Source of the DNA: Asanoa sp. WMMD1127
GTDB lineage: Bacteria; Actinomycetota; Actinomycetes; Mycobacteriales; Micromonosporaceae
Assembly (NCBI RefSeq): GCF_029626225.1
Contig: NZ_JARUBP010000001.1
Span: 4,340,001-4,404,000 of the forward strand
Direction: 5' to 3'
Length of the DNA: 64,000 nucleotides
This document shows positions 43,834-51,958 of the stretch, one piece after another. Both the position numbers and the translations under genes were made by a program. The first letter of the stretch is position 1; each line of letters starts with the position of its first letter. The notes below the pieces were generated by a model. That model was given only the letters and a program-made list of their open reading frames with translations. It made no database searches and was not told the origin of the DNA.

Positions 43834-44726
43834 CAACCGAGCCGGGGCACGCCGGGCTGGCCCTGACCCACGAGCACGACCGGGCGCTGCGGGTCAGCTG
43901 GCGCGACCGCGAGCTGTTCCGCTACGTCTACCGACCCTGGGACGACCAGCGCGAGTCACCCCGGCCCTACCTCCATCCGATGTGGACCCTCGACGGGCGG
44001 CCGGTCAGCCTCTACCGGCCGCACGACCACGTCTGGCACAAAGGCCTGTCGCTGGCCCTCTCCAACGTCGGCGCCGACAACTTCTGGGGCGGCCCGAGCT
44101 ACCTGCGGTCCTACGGCGGCTACGCCCAACTGCCCAACAACGGCACGCAGCGGCACGACGGCTTCTCCCGGCTGGTCGCGGACGCGTCCTGCGTGGGGGT
44201 CACGGAGGAGCTGACCTGGCTGGCCGAGGACGGCCGCGCGGTGTTCGCCGAGGAGCGCACGCTGGACGTCGTGGCGCTGCCGGACGACAACGCGTGGCGG
44301 CTCGACCTGACCACCGCGCTGCGCAACACCTCCGGCGCCGAGCTGGTCATCGGCAGCCCCGAGACCGAGGGTCGCGCGGGCGCGGCGTACAGCGGCCTGT
44401 TCTGGCGCGGCCCACGCAGCTTCAGCGGCGGCACGGTCCGCATCCCCGACGCGGAGGGCACCGACGAGCTCAACGGCGCGCGGGCGCCGTGGATGGCGTT
44501 CACGGGCCGGCACGACGGCGACGGCGAGCACGCGACCCTGCTGATGGCCGACCAGGACGGGCCCACCGCCTGGTTCGCCCGCAGCGAGGTCTACGCGGTG
44601 CTCTGCCCGGCCGCGTTCGCGGAGGTGCGCCGGGTGGGCCCGGACGAGACGCTGCGCCTGGCCTACCGGGTCGTCGTCGCCGACGGCGACCTCGACCACA
44701 AGACCTGCGCGAGGCTGGCCGGATGA
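43830..44726 (+). CDS. PmoA-like (DUF6807) protein
   Basis: A 298-aa protein of the PmoA/DUF6807 family: YVYRPWDDQRESPRPYLHP, DHVWHKGLSLALSNVG and the histidine-rich HDGFSRL fit that family of sugar-associated beta-sandwich proteins commonly encoded next to Gfo/Idh enzymes. Despite the name, there is no membrane or methane monooxygenase feature. Function unknown, likely carbohydrate modification or binding. Confidence 0.8.
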   Translation: MTTEPGHAGLALTHEHDRALRVSWRDRELFRYVYRPWDDQRESPRPYLHPMWTLDGRPVSLYRPHDHVWHKGLSLALSNVGADNFWGGPSYLRSYGGYAQLPNNGTQRHDGFSRLVADASCVGVTEELTWLAEDGRAVFAEERTLDVVALPDDNAWRLDLTTALRNTSGAELVIGSPETEGRAGAAYSGLFWRGPRSFSGGTVRIPDAEGTDELNGARAPWMAFTGRHDGDGEHATLLMADQDGPTAWFARSEVYAVLCPAAFAEVRRVGPDETLRLAYRVVVADGDLDHKTCARLAG

Positions 44727-45418
44727 GCCTGTTCCCCGGCGGCACCGGCGTCACCCACCTCTCGGTGTACGACTGGACGGGCCCCGACGGCCTGCCCGGC
44801 GGCTCGGCCCACGTGCACCTGGTCTGCACGGAGGGTTATGTGGTCCTGGAGGGCCGCGGCCGCCTGCAGACCCTGGGCGCCGACGGCTACGCCGAGACCC
44901 CGCTGACCCCGCTGACGGTGGCCTGGTTCGCTCCGGGAGTGGTGCACCGCCTGATCAACGACGGCGGCCTGCGCATCCTGGTGGTGATGCAGAACGCCGG
45001 CCTGCCCGAGGCGGGCGACGCGGTGCTCACGTTCCCACCGGACCACCTGACCGACGCGCCCACCTACCAGGCCGCCGCGGCCCTCCCACCCGACGACCCG
45101 GCCGCCGGCGCCCGGCGCCGCAAGGACCTGGCGGTCGACGGCTTCCTGGCCCTGCGCGCGGCCGTGGAACGCGACGGCCCGGAGGCGCTGGCGGCCTTCT
45201 ACCAACGCGCGGCGGCCCTGGTCCACGACGAACTGCCGGCCTGGCGGGACCGCTGGCAGAACGGCCCGTTCGCGGCCGCGAACGCCACGGGCCACCAACT
45301 GGCCCGCCTGGCCGAGGGCGGCTTCCACCACCTCCACGACGGCCGTCTCACCGTCCTGGGCCCACCCCCGACCCCCACCTACGGCATGTGTGGGCGGTTG
45401 CTCACCTATCCGACCTGA
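44723..45418 (+). CDS. Cupin-domain protein
   Basis: A 231-aa protein with an N-terminal cupin (AHVHLVCTEGYVVLEGRGRLQ and PGVVHRLINDGG, holding a His-x-His, Glu and late His metal set) and a C-terminal helical part. It is probably an isomerase or sensor of the sugar pathway. Last gene of the ABC operon, coupled by ATGA. Confidence 0.78.
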   Translation: MSLFPGGTGVTHLSVYDWTGPDGLPGGSAHVHLVCTEGYVVLEGRGRLQTLGADGYAETPLTPLTVAWFAPGVVHRLINDGGLRILVVMQNAGLPEAGDAVLTFPPDHLTDAPTYQAAAALPPDDPAAGARRRKDLAVDGFLALRAAVERDGPEALAAFYQRAAALVHDELPAWRDRWQNGPFAAANATGHQLARLAEGGFHHLHDGRLTVLGPPPTPTYGMCGRLLTYPT

Positions 45419-45450
45419 GCCGGTGTGCGCGCGGGCTGTGACGGCGCGCC

Positions 45451-45463
45451 TATAGTCGGCCGG
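45451..45463 (+). promoter_or_regulatory. Leaderless -10 of the ECF41 gene
   Basis: TATAGT (45451-45456) lies 7 bases before the GTG start at 45464; there is no Shine-Dalgarno. Confidence 0.5.
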
Positions 45464-46324
45464 GTGCGGCACGAGACGGTCTTCGACCAGCACCGCTCCA
45501 GGCTCACCGCGGTCGCCTACCGCGTGCTGGGCCGGTGGAGCGACGCCGAGGACGTCGTCCAGGACGCCTGGTTGCGGTGGAGCGGCGTCGACGTCGACGA
45601 GATCGACAATCCTGAGGGCTATCTCGTGCGGGTGACCACCCGGCTGGCCATCGACCGCCTGCGCAGCGCCGCGGCGCGCCGGGAGACCTACGTCGGGCCG
45701 TGGCTGCCCGAGCCCATCCTGACCTCGCCGGACGTGGCCGACGACGTCGCCCGCGAGGAGTCCGTGTCGCTGGCGATGCTGCTGGTGCTCGAGTCGCTCT
45801 CGCCGCTGGAGCGCGCCGTCTTCGTGCTGCACGAGGCGTTCGGCTACAGCCACACCGAGATCGCCGACATCGTGGAGCGCAGCCCGGAGGCGGTGCGCCA
45901 GACCGCGGCCCGGGCCCGGGAGCACGTGCGGGCGCGGCGGCAGCGCTACGACACCGACCGGGCGACCCGGCGGCGGGTGACCGAGTCGTTCCTGTCGGCC
46001 AGCGCCGGCGGCGACCTCGCCTCGCTGATGGCGGTGCTCGCGCCGGACGTACGCCTGGTCTCCGACGGTGGCGGCCTGGCGCCGGCGCCGCGCAAGGAGA
46101 TCGTGGGCGTCGAGCTGGTGGCCCGGGCGTTGATCACCTTCGCGGGTCGCATGCCGCCGGAGCCCCGGATCGTCCTGACGGAGGTCAACGGCGGTCCGGG
46201 CGTCGTGGTCTACTCCGGCGACGAGCCGGCCGCGGCCGTCGTGCTCCATCTCGTGGACGGCCGGGCGCAGGAGATCCACCTGGTCAGCAACCCGGAGAAG
46301 CTCGGCGCGCTGCGCGGTCTGTGA
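45464..46324 (+). CDS. ECF41-type sigma factor (SigJ-like) with SnoaL-like C-terminus
   Basis: A 286-aa extracytoplasmic-function sigma factor. Region 2 includes DAEDVVQDAWLRW and region 4 HTEIADIVERSPEAVRQTAARARE. The C-terminal extension carries DGGG and NPEKL, the ECF41 markers (usually DGGGK and NPDKL) that regulate the sigma factor in cis instead of an anti-sigma factor. Conserved neighbours of ECF41 are carboxymuconolactone decarboxylase or FAD oxidoreductase genes; here the latter follows. Confidence 0.88.
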   Translation: MRHETVFDQHRSRLTAVAYRVLGRWSDAEDVVQDAWLRWSGVDVDEIDNPEGYLVRVTTRLAIDRLRSAAARRETYVGPWLPEPILTSPDVADDVAREESVSLAMLLVLESLSPLERAVFVLHEAFGYSHTEIADIVERSPEAVRQTAARAREHVRARRQRYDTDRATRRRVTESFLSASAGGDLASLMAVLAPDVRLVSDGGGLAPAPRKEIVGVELVARALITFAGRMPPEPRIVLTEVNGGPGVVVYSGDEPAAAVVLHLVDGRAQEIHLVSNPEKLGALRGL

Positions 46325-46339
46325 CCCGGGCCACAGCGG

Positions 46340-46366
46340 CTCACGGTTCGCGCGCGCCGCCCCGTC
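46340..46366 (+). promoter_or_regulatory. Possible ECF41-type promoter
   Basis: CTCACGG, 16 bases, CGTC, 8 bases before the oxidoreductase ATG. It resembles the ECF41 promoter (TGTCACA, N16-17, CGTC), but the -35 is a partial match. Confidence 0.35.
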
Positions 46367-46374
46367 CGGGGGGC

Positions 46375-47559
46375 ATGACCGACACGAAGCAGGTACTCGT
46401 CATCGGCGCCGGCTACACCGGCGTGCTCACCGCCCTCGGCGTGGCCAGGCGGACGAAGGCCCGGGTCACCCTGGTGAACCCGTGGGACACGTTCACCGAG
46501 CGGCTGCGGATGCACCAGACCGCGACCGGCCAGCGGCTCGCCGCCCACCGCATCGCCGACCTCGTGCGCGACACCCGGGTGACCTTCGTCCAGGGCTGGG
46601 TGACCGGCATCGACACCGCCGCCCGGACCGCCACGGTGTCCACCATGGACAGCCCCATCCCGTACGACATCCTGGTGTACGCCGTCGGCAGCACCACCGA
46701 CACCAGCCGCGTGCCCGGCGCGACCGAGCACGCCTTCACGCTCAACGATCCGGACACGGCGCGGCGGATGGCCGACCACCTGACGGCCAGCCGCAGCTTC
46801 CTGGTCTGCGGGGCCGGCCTCACCGGCATCGAAGCAGCGACCGAGATCGCCGAGTCCCACCCCGACGTCCGGGTCACGCTGCTGAGCCGGGGCGAGCCCG
46901 CGGAGATGATGGGCCCGAAGGCGCACGCGTACCTCATGGGCGCGTTGGAGCGGCTCGGCATCACCGTCCGGTCGGGCGTGACCGTGACCAAGGTGCTGCC
47001 CGACGGGGTGGAGCTCGACGACGGCGAGTTCGTGGCCGCCGACGGCTGCCTCTGGACCACCGGCGTGTCGGTGGCGCCCCTGGCCACGCGGGCCGGGATC
47101 GCCACCGACGCGACCGGGCGCATCGTCACCGACCCGACGCTGCGGTCGGTCTCGCACCCGGAGGTCTGGGCCGTCGGCGACGCCGCCGCGATCAGGCAGG
47201 CGTACGGCGTCATGCACGGCACCTGCCAGAGCGGCATCCCGAGCGCCGCCCACGCCGCCGCCAACATCGCGCGCGCCCTCCGGGGAAAGGCGGGCCGGCC
47301 GTTCCGGTTCGGCTACGTGCACCAGCCCGTCAGCCTGGGCCGCAAGGACGCCGTCATCCAGTTCACCTTCGGCGACGACACACCGCGGCGCTGGTTCATC
47401 ACGGGCCGGCTGGCCGTCCGCTACAAGGAGACGGTCAGCAGCAGCCCCATCCCGACGTTCGGGCTGTCCCGGCGGCTGGCCCTGCCGCCCCGGATCCTGG
47501 CCACGACCGGGGGCCGCCGCAACCGCGGCACGTTAGCCGGCCCACCGGCCGGGTACTGA
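46375..47559 (+). CDS. NADH dehydrogenase-like FAD oxidoreductase
   Basis: A 394-aa pyridine-nucleotide-disulfide-family flavoprotein. GAGYTGVLTALGVARR binds FAD, CGAGLTGIEAATEIAE is the NAD(P)H GxGxxG, and WAVGDAAAIRQAY is the C-terminal FAD motif. No CxxC is present, so it is the NDH-2/ferredoxin reductase-like type. Probable target of the ECF41 sigma factor. Confidence 0.88.
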   Translation: MTDTKQVLVIGAGYTGVLTALGVARRTKARVTLVNPWDTFTERLRMHQTATGQRLAAHRIADLVRDTRVTFVQGWVTGIDTAARTATVSTMDSPIPYDILVYAVGSTTDTSRVPGATEHAFTLNDPDTARRMADHLTASRSFLVCGAGLTGIEAATEIAESHPDVRVTLLSRGEPAEMMGPKAHAYLMGALERLGITVRSGVTVTKVLPDGVELDDGEFVAADGCLWTTGVSVAPLATRAGIATDATGRIVTDPTLRSVSHPEVWAVGDAAAIRQAYGVMHGTCQSGIPSAAHAAANIARALRGKAGRPFRFGYVHQPVSLGRKDAVIQFTFGDDTPRRWFITGRLAVRYKETVSSSPIPTFGLSRRLALPPRILATTGGRRNRGTLAGPPAGY

Positions 47560-47565
47560 CCGGAC

Positions 47566-48060
47566 ATGACGAGCCTGACGTACGACCGCGGCCGGCCCGC
47601 CCCGCACCGCTGGTGGGCCCTGCTGGGGTTCGCGTTCGCGGTCACCGTCGCGGCGGCGATCGGCGGTCTCGGTGTCTCCGGCACGACGGCGGAGTACCAG
47701 CAGCTGGAGCAGCCGGCCTGGGCGCCGCCGTCGGCCGTCTTCGGTCCCGTGTGGACGGTGCTCTACGCGACGATCGCGGTCGCCGCGTGGCTGGCCTGGC
47801 AGCGGGCGGGGTTCGGCCTGCCGCTGCGGTTCTGGGTCGGCCAACTCGTGCTCAACGCCGTCTGGACCCCGCTGTTCTTCGGCGCCGGCCGCTACGGGCT
47901 CGCCTTCCTCGACATCTGCCTGCTCTGGGTGGCGATCGGCGCCACGGTGGTCCTGTTCCACCGCGTGCACCGCGGCGCCGCCTGGCTGCTCGTCCCCTAC
48001 TGGGCCTGGGTCACCTACGCCGCCGCCCTCAACCTCGCCATCTGGCGCCTCAACGCCTGA
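47566..48060 (+). CDS. TspO/MBR family protein
   Basis: A 164-aa five-helix membrane protein of the tryptophan-rich sensory protein/translocator family: PAWAPPSAVFGPVWTVLY and WNxxWTPLFF-like LNAVWTPLFFGAGRYGLA carry the Trp and Pro residues. Implicated in tetrapyrrole and oxidative-stress handling; here it follows the FAD oxidoreductase by 6 bases, probably as part of the same unit. Confidence 0.88.
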   Translation: MTSLTYDRGRPAPHRWWALLGFAFAVTVAAAIGGLGVSGTTAEYQQLEQPAWAPPSAVFGPVWTVLYATIAVAAWLAWQRAGFGLPLRFWVGQLVLNAVWTPLFFGAGRYGLAFLDICLLWVAIGATVVLFHRVHRGAAWLLVPYWAWVTYAAALNLAIWRLNA

Positions 48061-48063
48061 CGT

Positions 48064-48079
48064 GGACGGCCCCGCGTCC
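48064..48079. terminator. Weak hairpin after tspO
   Basis: GGACG and CGTCC pair around GCCCCG, 4 bases after the stop. A modest terminator. Confidence 0.35.
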
Positions 48080-48175
48080 GCCGCGTGAACAGCTGATTTC
48101 GTGTGATCCAACCGTCGGCGGCGCCAGTTGACCATGATCGCGAGCCCGTGGTGGACTGACCCCCGCCGGTCCTTG

Positions 48176-48215
48176 TTGCCAACACTATGCAATAGCCGGA
48201 TCGGCGCAATATGCT
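48176..48215 (+). promoter_or_regulatory. Candidate Nur box and -10 of the cbi operon
   Basis: TTGCCA-ACACT-ATGCAA (48176-48192) follows the 6-5-6 pattern and core bases of the Streptomyces nickel regulator Nur site (tTGCaa, N5, ttGCAA). It overlaps the -35 region of a TATGCT -10 (48210-48215), as expected for repression by Ni(II)-Nur. No cobalamin riboswitch fold is visible in 48061-48286. Confidence 0.5.
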
Positions 48216-48286
48216 ACCGGCGACTTTGCCGCCACGACCCGTGACCACGGCGGACCTGGCGGCTCGTGCGCCTCGGGGAGGGGTCC

Positions 48287-49018
48287 ATGAACGGTGTGGC
48301 GATGCACATCGCCAACGGCATCGTCAACGCCCAGGTGTCGGCGATCTTCGCCGCCATCGCGGCGGCGGCGCTGGCGATCTGCGTGTGGCGGGGACGGGCC
48401 GATCTCGACGACCGGCTGGCGCCCATGGCGGGCCTGGTCGCGGCGTTCATCTTCGCGGTCCAGATGCTCAACTTCCAGGTGCTGCCGGGCGTCTCCGGCC
48501 ACCTGCTCGGCGGCGCGCTCGCCGTGGTGCTGGTCGGCCCCTGGGTCGGCGCGCTCTGCGTGGCGACCGTGCTGATCATCCAGTGCCTGCTGTTCGCCGA
48601 CGGCGGCCTGACCGCGCTCGGCCTCAACATCACCAACATGGCGATCATCGGTACGGCGGCCGGCTACCTGCTCGTCGCCGGCCTGCTCCGGGTGCTGCCG
48701 AAGACGGCCCGGGGCGTGGCGATCACCGCGTTCGTCGCGTCGGTCGTCAGCGTCGTCGTCGCGTCGCAGGCCTTCGTGCTCGAGTACGCGCTCGGCGGCA
48801 CCACCCAGCTCTCGCTCGCCACGATCGCCGGCTCGATGTTCGGCGCGCACCTGCTGATCGGCATCGGCGAGGGCATCATCGCGGCGGTCACGGTCGCCAC
48901 CGTCGCCCGGGTCCGGCCCGACCTGGTCTACGCGCTGCGCCGGTTCCGCCGCTCCACCCAGCCGGCCGCCCGGCCGTCCGCGCCGGCCCCGGCCCAGACC
49001 GCCGGAGGTGCGGCATGA
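48287..49018 (+). CDS. cbiM: Co/Ni ECF transporter substrate-binding membrane protein (CbiM)
   Basis: A 243-aa integral protein with six or more helices, the S-component of a CbiMNQO uptake system. MHIANGIVNAQ is the metal-binding N-terminus; in the family the His in the second position helps chelate the metal. ATG 48287 has GGGGAGGGG upstream; ATG 48302 would put the MHI at the mature N-terminus, as in most CbiM proteins. Downstream genes are overlapped. Confidence 0.88.
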   Translation: MNGVAMHIANGIVNAQVSAIFAAIAAAALAICVWRGRADLDDRLAPMAGLVAAFIFAVQMLNFQVLPGVSGHLLGGALAVVLVGPWVGALCVATVLIIQCLLFADGGLTALGLNITNMAIIGTAAGYLLVAGLLRVLPKTARGVAITAFVASVVSVVVASQAFVLEYALGGTTQLSLATIAGSMFGAHLLIGIGEGIIAAVTVATVARVRPDLVYALRRFRRSTQPAARPSAPAPAQTAGGAA

Positions 49019-49395
49019 GGAAGCGACTCGGTTGGTTCATCGCCGGCGGCCTGCTGGTCGCCGCCCTGCTCGCGGGCGTCGTCTCCAGCTTCGCCTCGTC
49101 GAGCCCCGACGGCCTGGACGCCGCCGCCCGCGAGGGCTGCACGTTCGACGCCGACGACAACATCACCGGCGGCACCTGCATGGCCCAGCAGGAGCAGGAC
49201 CACCAGCTCAAGGACAGCCCGCTGGCCGACTACGGCATCAGGGGCATCGACAACGAGTTCCTGTCGACCGGCCTGTCCGGCGTCCTCGGCGTGGCGGTCA
49301 CCTTCGCGATCGGCGGTGGCGTCTTCTGGCTGGTCCGCCGCCGCGGCAACGACCAGGACAAGAGCGACGCGACCTCTGGAGTGACGGGCGCCTGA
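49015..49395 (+). CDS. CbiN-like energy-coupling component
   Basis: A 126-aa protein with two transmembrane helices flanking an exported loop. PDGLDAAA is the CbiN/NikN signature. The loop also has two Cys (GCTF ... TCMAQ) that could form a disulfide. It binds CbiM and assists metal loading. ATGA overlap with cbiM; TGATG overlap with cbiQ. Confidence 0.82.
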   Translation: MRKRLGWFIAGGLLVAALLAGVVSSFASSSPDGLDAAAREGCTFDADDNITGGTCMAQQEQDHQLKDSPLADYGIRGIDNEFLSTGLSGVLGVAVTFAIGGGVFWLVRRRGNDQDKSDATSGVTGA

Positions 49396-50156
49396 TGGGT
49401 GCGGGGCACGCCCACCCGCTGCACCTCGACCACGACAGCCCGGTCCACCGGCTGCCGGCCGAGGTGAAGATCGTCGCGACCCTGCTGTTCACGATTGTCG
49501 TCGTGCTCACCCCTCGCGAGCGGTTCCTGGCCTTCGCCGGCTACCTGGTGCTGCTCGTGGGGGTGCTGGTCCTGGCCAAGGTCCCGCCGCTGTGGCTGGC
49601 CAAGCGGGCGACGATCGAGCTGCCGTTCGTGCTGCTCGCCGTCGCCCTGCCGTTCGCGGGGCACGGCGAGCGGGTGCACTGGCTGGGGATGTCACTGTCG
49701 ATCGACGGGCTGCACGGCGCCTGGAACATCTTCGCCAAGGGCACCCTGGGCGTGCTGGCCTCGCTCCTGCTGGCCGCGACCACGACGGCCCGCGACCTGA
49801 TCCTCGGGCTCGACCGGCTACGCTGCCCGCAGGTCTTCACCCAGATCGCGACGTTCATGCTCCGATACCTCGACATCCTCGCCGACGACGCCCGCCGGAT
49901 GCGCGTAGCGCGCCTCTCCCGCGGCTATGACCCGCGCTTCCTGTGGCAGGTCAAGGCGTTCGCGGTGGGCGTGGGCGCCCTGTTCATCCGGTCCTACGAG
50001 CGCGGCGAGCGGGTCTACCTGGCCATGGTCGCCCGCGGCTACAGCGGCCGGCTCCCGCGCCCCGACGGCGCGGCCGCCACGACCGCCGACTGGGCCCGCT
50101 CGGCCACCCTCCCGATCGCCGCCGGCGCGATCGCCCTCGCGGCGGTGCTGTCATGA
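49395..50156 (+). CDS. cbiQ: Co/Ni ECF transporter transmembrane component CbiQ
   Basis: A 253-aa T-component with hydrophobic helices and the two cytoplasmic Ala-Arg-Gly coupling motifs (DDARRMRVARLSRGYD and YLAMVARGYSG) that contact the ATPase. The N-terminus is His-rich (GHAHPLHLDHD), perhaps a metal site. Start and end overlap the neighbouring genes. Confidence 0.88.
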   Translation: MGAGHAHPLHLDHDSPVHRLPAEVKIVATLLFTIVVVLTPRERFLAFAGYLVLLVGVLVLAKVPPLWLAKRATIELPFVLLAVALPFAGHGERVHWLGMSLSIDGLHGAWNIFAKGTLGVLASLLLAATTTARDLILGLDRLRCPQVFTQIATFMLRYLDILADDARRMRVARLSRGYDPRFLWQVKAFAVGVGALFIRSYERGERVYLAMVARGYSGRLPRPDGAAATTADWARSATLPIAAGAIALAAVLS

Positions 50157-50923
50157 CTGCGTCGTTGACCATCACGGACCTGCGCTTCGCCTATCCCGAC
50201 GGGCGCGAGGTGCTGCACGGCGTCGACCTGACCGTCGGGGCGGGGGAGCGGGTGGCGCTGCTGGGGCCCAACGGCGCCGGCAAGACGACCCTGGTGCTGC
50301 ACCTCAACGGAATCCTGCACCCGGGCTCCGGCTCCGGCGGCGGCACCGTCGACGTGGCCGGGCTCACCGTCGACCCGACCGACCGGGCCGGCATCGCCGA
50401 GATCCGGCGCCGGGTCGGCATCGTCTTCCAGGACCCGGACGACCAGCTGTTCATGCCGACCGTGGCGGAGGACGTCGGCTTCGGCCCGGCCAACCTCGGG
50501 CTCAAGGGCGACGCGCTGCGCGAGCGGGTCGACGAGGCGCTGGCCGCCGTCGGCATGAGCGCGCACCGCGACCAGGTGCCGCACCACCTCTCGTTCGGCC
50601 AGCGCCGGCGGGTCGCCGTGGCGACCGTGCTCGCGATGCGCCCGGAGATCCTGGTCCTCGACGAGCCGTCGTCCAACCTGGACCCGGCGAGCCGGCGGGA
50701 GCTGGCCGAGATCCTGCGGTCGCTGCCGGTCACCGTGCTGATGGTGACGCACGACCTGCCGTACGCGCTGGAGCTGTGCCCCCGCTCGGTGATCCTCGAC
50801 GGCGGCCGGATCGCCGCCGACGGGCGGACGGCCGACCTGCTGAGCGACGCGGAGCTGATGCGCGGCCACCGCCTCGAGCTGCCGTTCGGTTTCGACCCGG
50901 CGCACACGGCCGCCAGAGCATGA
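50153..50923 (+). CDS. cbiO: Co/Ni ECF transporter ATP-binding protein CbiO
   Basis: A 256-aa ABC ATPase. Walker A GPNGAGKTT, Q-loop FQDPDDQLF, signature LSFGQRRR, Walker B ILVLDEPSSNLDP and switch His in VTHDLPYAL are all present. It would power the CbiMNQ complex, probably as a homodimer. Last gene of the operon, followed directly by a strong terminator. Confidence 0.92.
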   Translation: MTASLTITDLRFAYPDGREVLHGVDLTVGAGERVALLGPNGAGKTTLVLHLNGILHPGSGSGGGTVDVAGLTVDPTDRAGIAEIRRRVGIVFQDPDDQLFMPTVAEDVGFGPANLGLKGDALRERVDEALAAVGMSAHRDQVPHHLSFGQRRRVAVATVLAMRPEILVLDEPSSNLDPASRRELAEILRSLPVTVLMVTHDLPYALELCPRSVILDGGRIAADGRTADLLSDAELMRGHRLELPFGFDPAHTAARA

Positions 50924-50925
50924 GA

Positions 50926-50955
50926 ATGGGGAGCCTGCGCGCGCAGGCTCCCCAT
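50926..50955. terminator. Strong palindromic terminator
   Basis: ATGGGGAGCCTGC and GCAGGCTCCCCAT pair perfectly (13 bp) around GCGC, between cbiO and the convergent SRPBCC gene. Confidence 0.85.
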
Positions 50956-50970
50956 CCGAATCAGGCCGGT

Positions 50971-51432
50971 CTACGGCACCGGGCGGTCCACTTCACCCCG
51001 CCAGCCACCGGTCTCCGTGCCACGGCTCTCGATGAACTCCTTGAACCGCTTGAGGTCACCCTCGACCCGGCGGTCGACCACGTGGAGCTTCTCGCCGGCC
51101 TTCTCGAGCATGCCGTCCGGCTCGAACTCCATCTGCGCGGTGACGCGGGTGTGCTCGGCGTCGAGCCGGTGGAAGGTCACGACGCCGGACTGCTTCGTGC
51201 CGCCGATCGACGTCCACGCGACCCGCTCGTCCGGCAGTTGCTCGGTGATCTGGGCGTCGAACTCCCGTTTCACCCCGGCGATCTCGGTCTTCCAGTGCGT
51301 GGTGCGGTCGTCGATCTGACGGATCTCCTGGACCCCCTCCATGAAGCGGGGGAACTCTTCGAACTGGGTCCATTGGTTGTACGCGGTCCGAACCGGCACC
51401 GCGACGTCGACGGACTTGGTCACGCCACCCAT
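50971..51432 (-). CDS. SRPBCC/polyketide cyclase-like protein
   Basis: A 153-aa START/Bet v1-like fold: VPVRTAYNQWTQFEEFPRFMEGV, HWKTEIAGV, SGVVTFHRLD. Cyclase-dehydrase-like proteins of this type bind small hydrophobic ligands and are common stress-regulon members. GAGGAGG lies upstream of the ATG. The DUF2795 gene, 49 bases upstream on the same strand, probably shares its SigB-type promoter. Confidence 0.82.
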   Translation of the reverse strand: MGGVTKSVDVAVPVRTAYNQWTQFEEFPRFMEGVQEIRQIDDRTTHWKTEIAGVKREFDAQITEQLPDERVAWTSIGGTKQSGVVTFHRLDAEHTRVTAQMEFEPDGMLEKAGEKLHVVDRRVEGDLKRFKEFIESRGTETGGWRGEVDRPVP

Positions 51433-51481
51433 GTGGCTTGATACCTCCTCTGTCAGCCGGATCTCGCGCCTGGGCGCGCGG

Positions 51482-51892
51482 TCACCAGCGTTGCGTCTCG
51501 TTGTGGTGTCCGAGCGCGGCCCAGGCCTCGGACACCGTCTGGAACTGGACTCCGGACGGGAGCCGGTCGATCTCGGCGAGCACGTCGTCGGGCGCCTCGT
51601 TCTGCTCGGCGTCGCGGCGGAGCCGGTCGCGGTCGCCCGGCAGCGCGGATCGGTTGATGAACCGACCGAACCGGCTGCGCAGCTCGACCTCTTCCGGCGT
51701 CATGCCCTGCGGCACGCCACCGCGGTCGTCGCCTTCCGGAACCACGCTGGCCTCCGGTTGGTCCTCACCGGCCGGCTCGGGTTCGCGGAACTCCTCGACC
51801 CGGCCACCGGCGGTGCCCTTGACGATGCCGTCGACCTCGTGTGCGAGCTCGTCGTCGACACGTGGACTGTGTTTTGCGTTGCCCCGTTCCAT
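51482..51892 (-). CDS. DUF2795-domain stress protein
   Basis: A 136-aa protein. A charged, likely disordered N-terminal half is followed by the DUF2795 domain (ALPGDRDRLRRDAEQNEAPD, IDRLPSGVQFQTVSEAW). The family is common in actinobacteria and often stress induced; function unknown. It has a canonical SigB-type promoter 11-35 bases upstream. Confidence 0.75.
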   Translation of the reverse strand: MERGNAKHSPRVDDELAHEVDGIVKGTAGGRVEEFREPEPAGEDQPEASVVPEGDDRGGVPQGMTPEEVELRSRFGRFINRSALPGDRDRLRRDAEQNEAPDDVLAEIDRLPSGVQFQTVSEAWAALGHHNETQRW

Positions 51893-51902
51893 GCGTTTTG
51901 TG

Positions 51903-51927
51903 CTACCCCTGGGCTAGGTGCCTAAAC
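51903..51927 (-). promoter_or_regulatory. Canonical SigB-type promoter (DUF2795 gene)
   Basis: On the minus strand GTTTA, 14 bases, GGGTAG, just upstream of the ATG at 51892; the best consensus match in the window. Confidence 0.75.
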
Positions 51928-51958
51928 CGGCCCAGCCGAACCAACCGTCGCAGTGGTC

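Noticed and set aside
48061-48286. Cobalamin riboswitch upstream of cbiM
   Set aside because: No B12-box-like conserved core or long aptamer is visible; the region holds a hairpin and the TTGC-GCAA palindrome instead.
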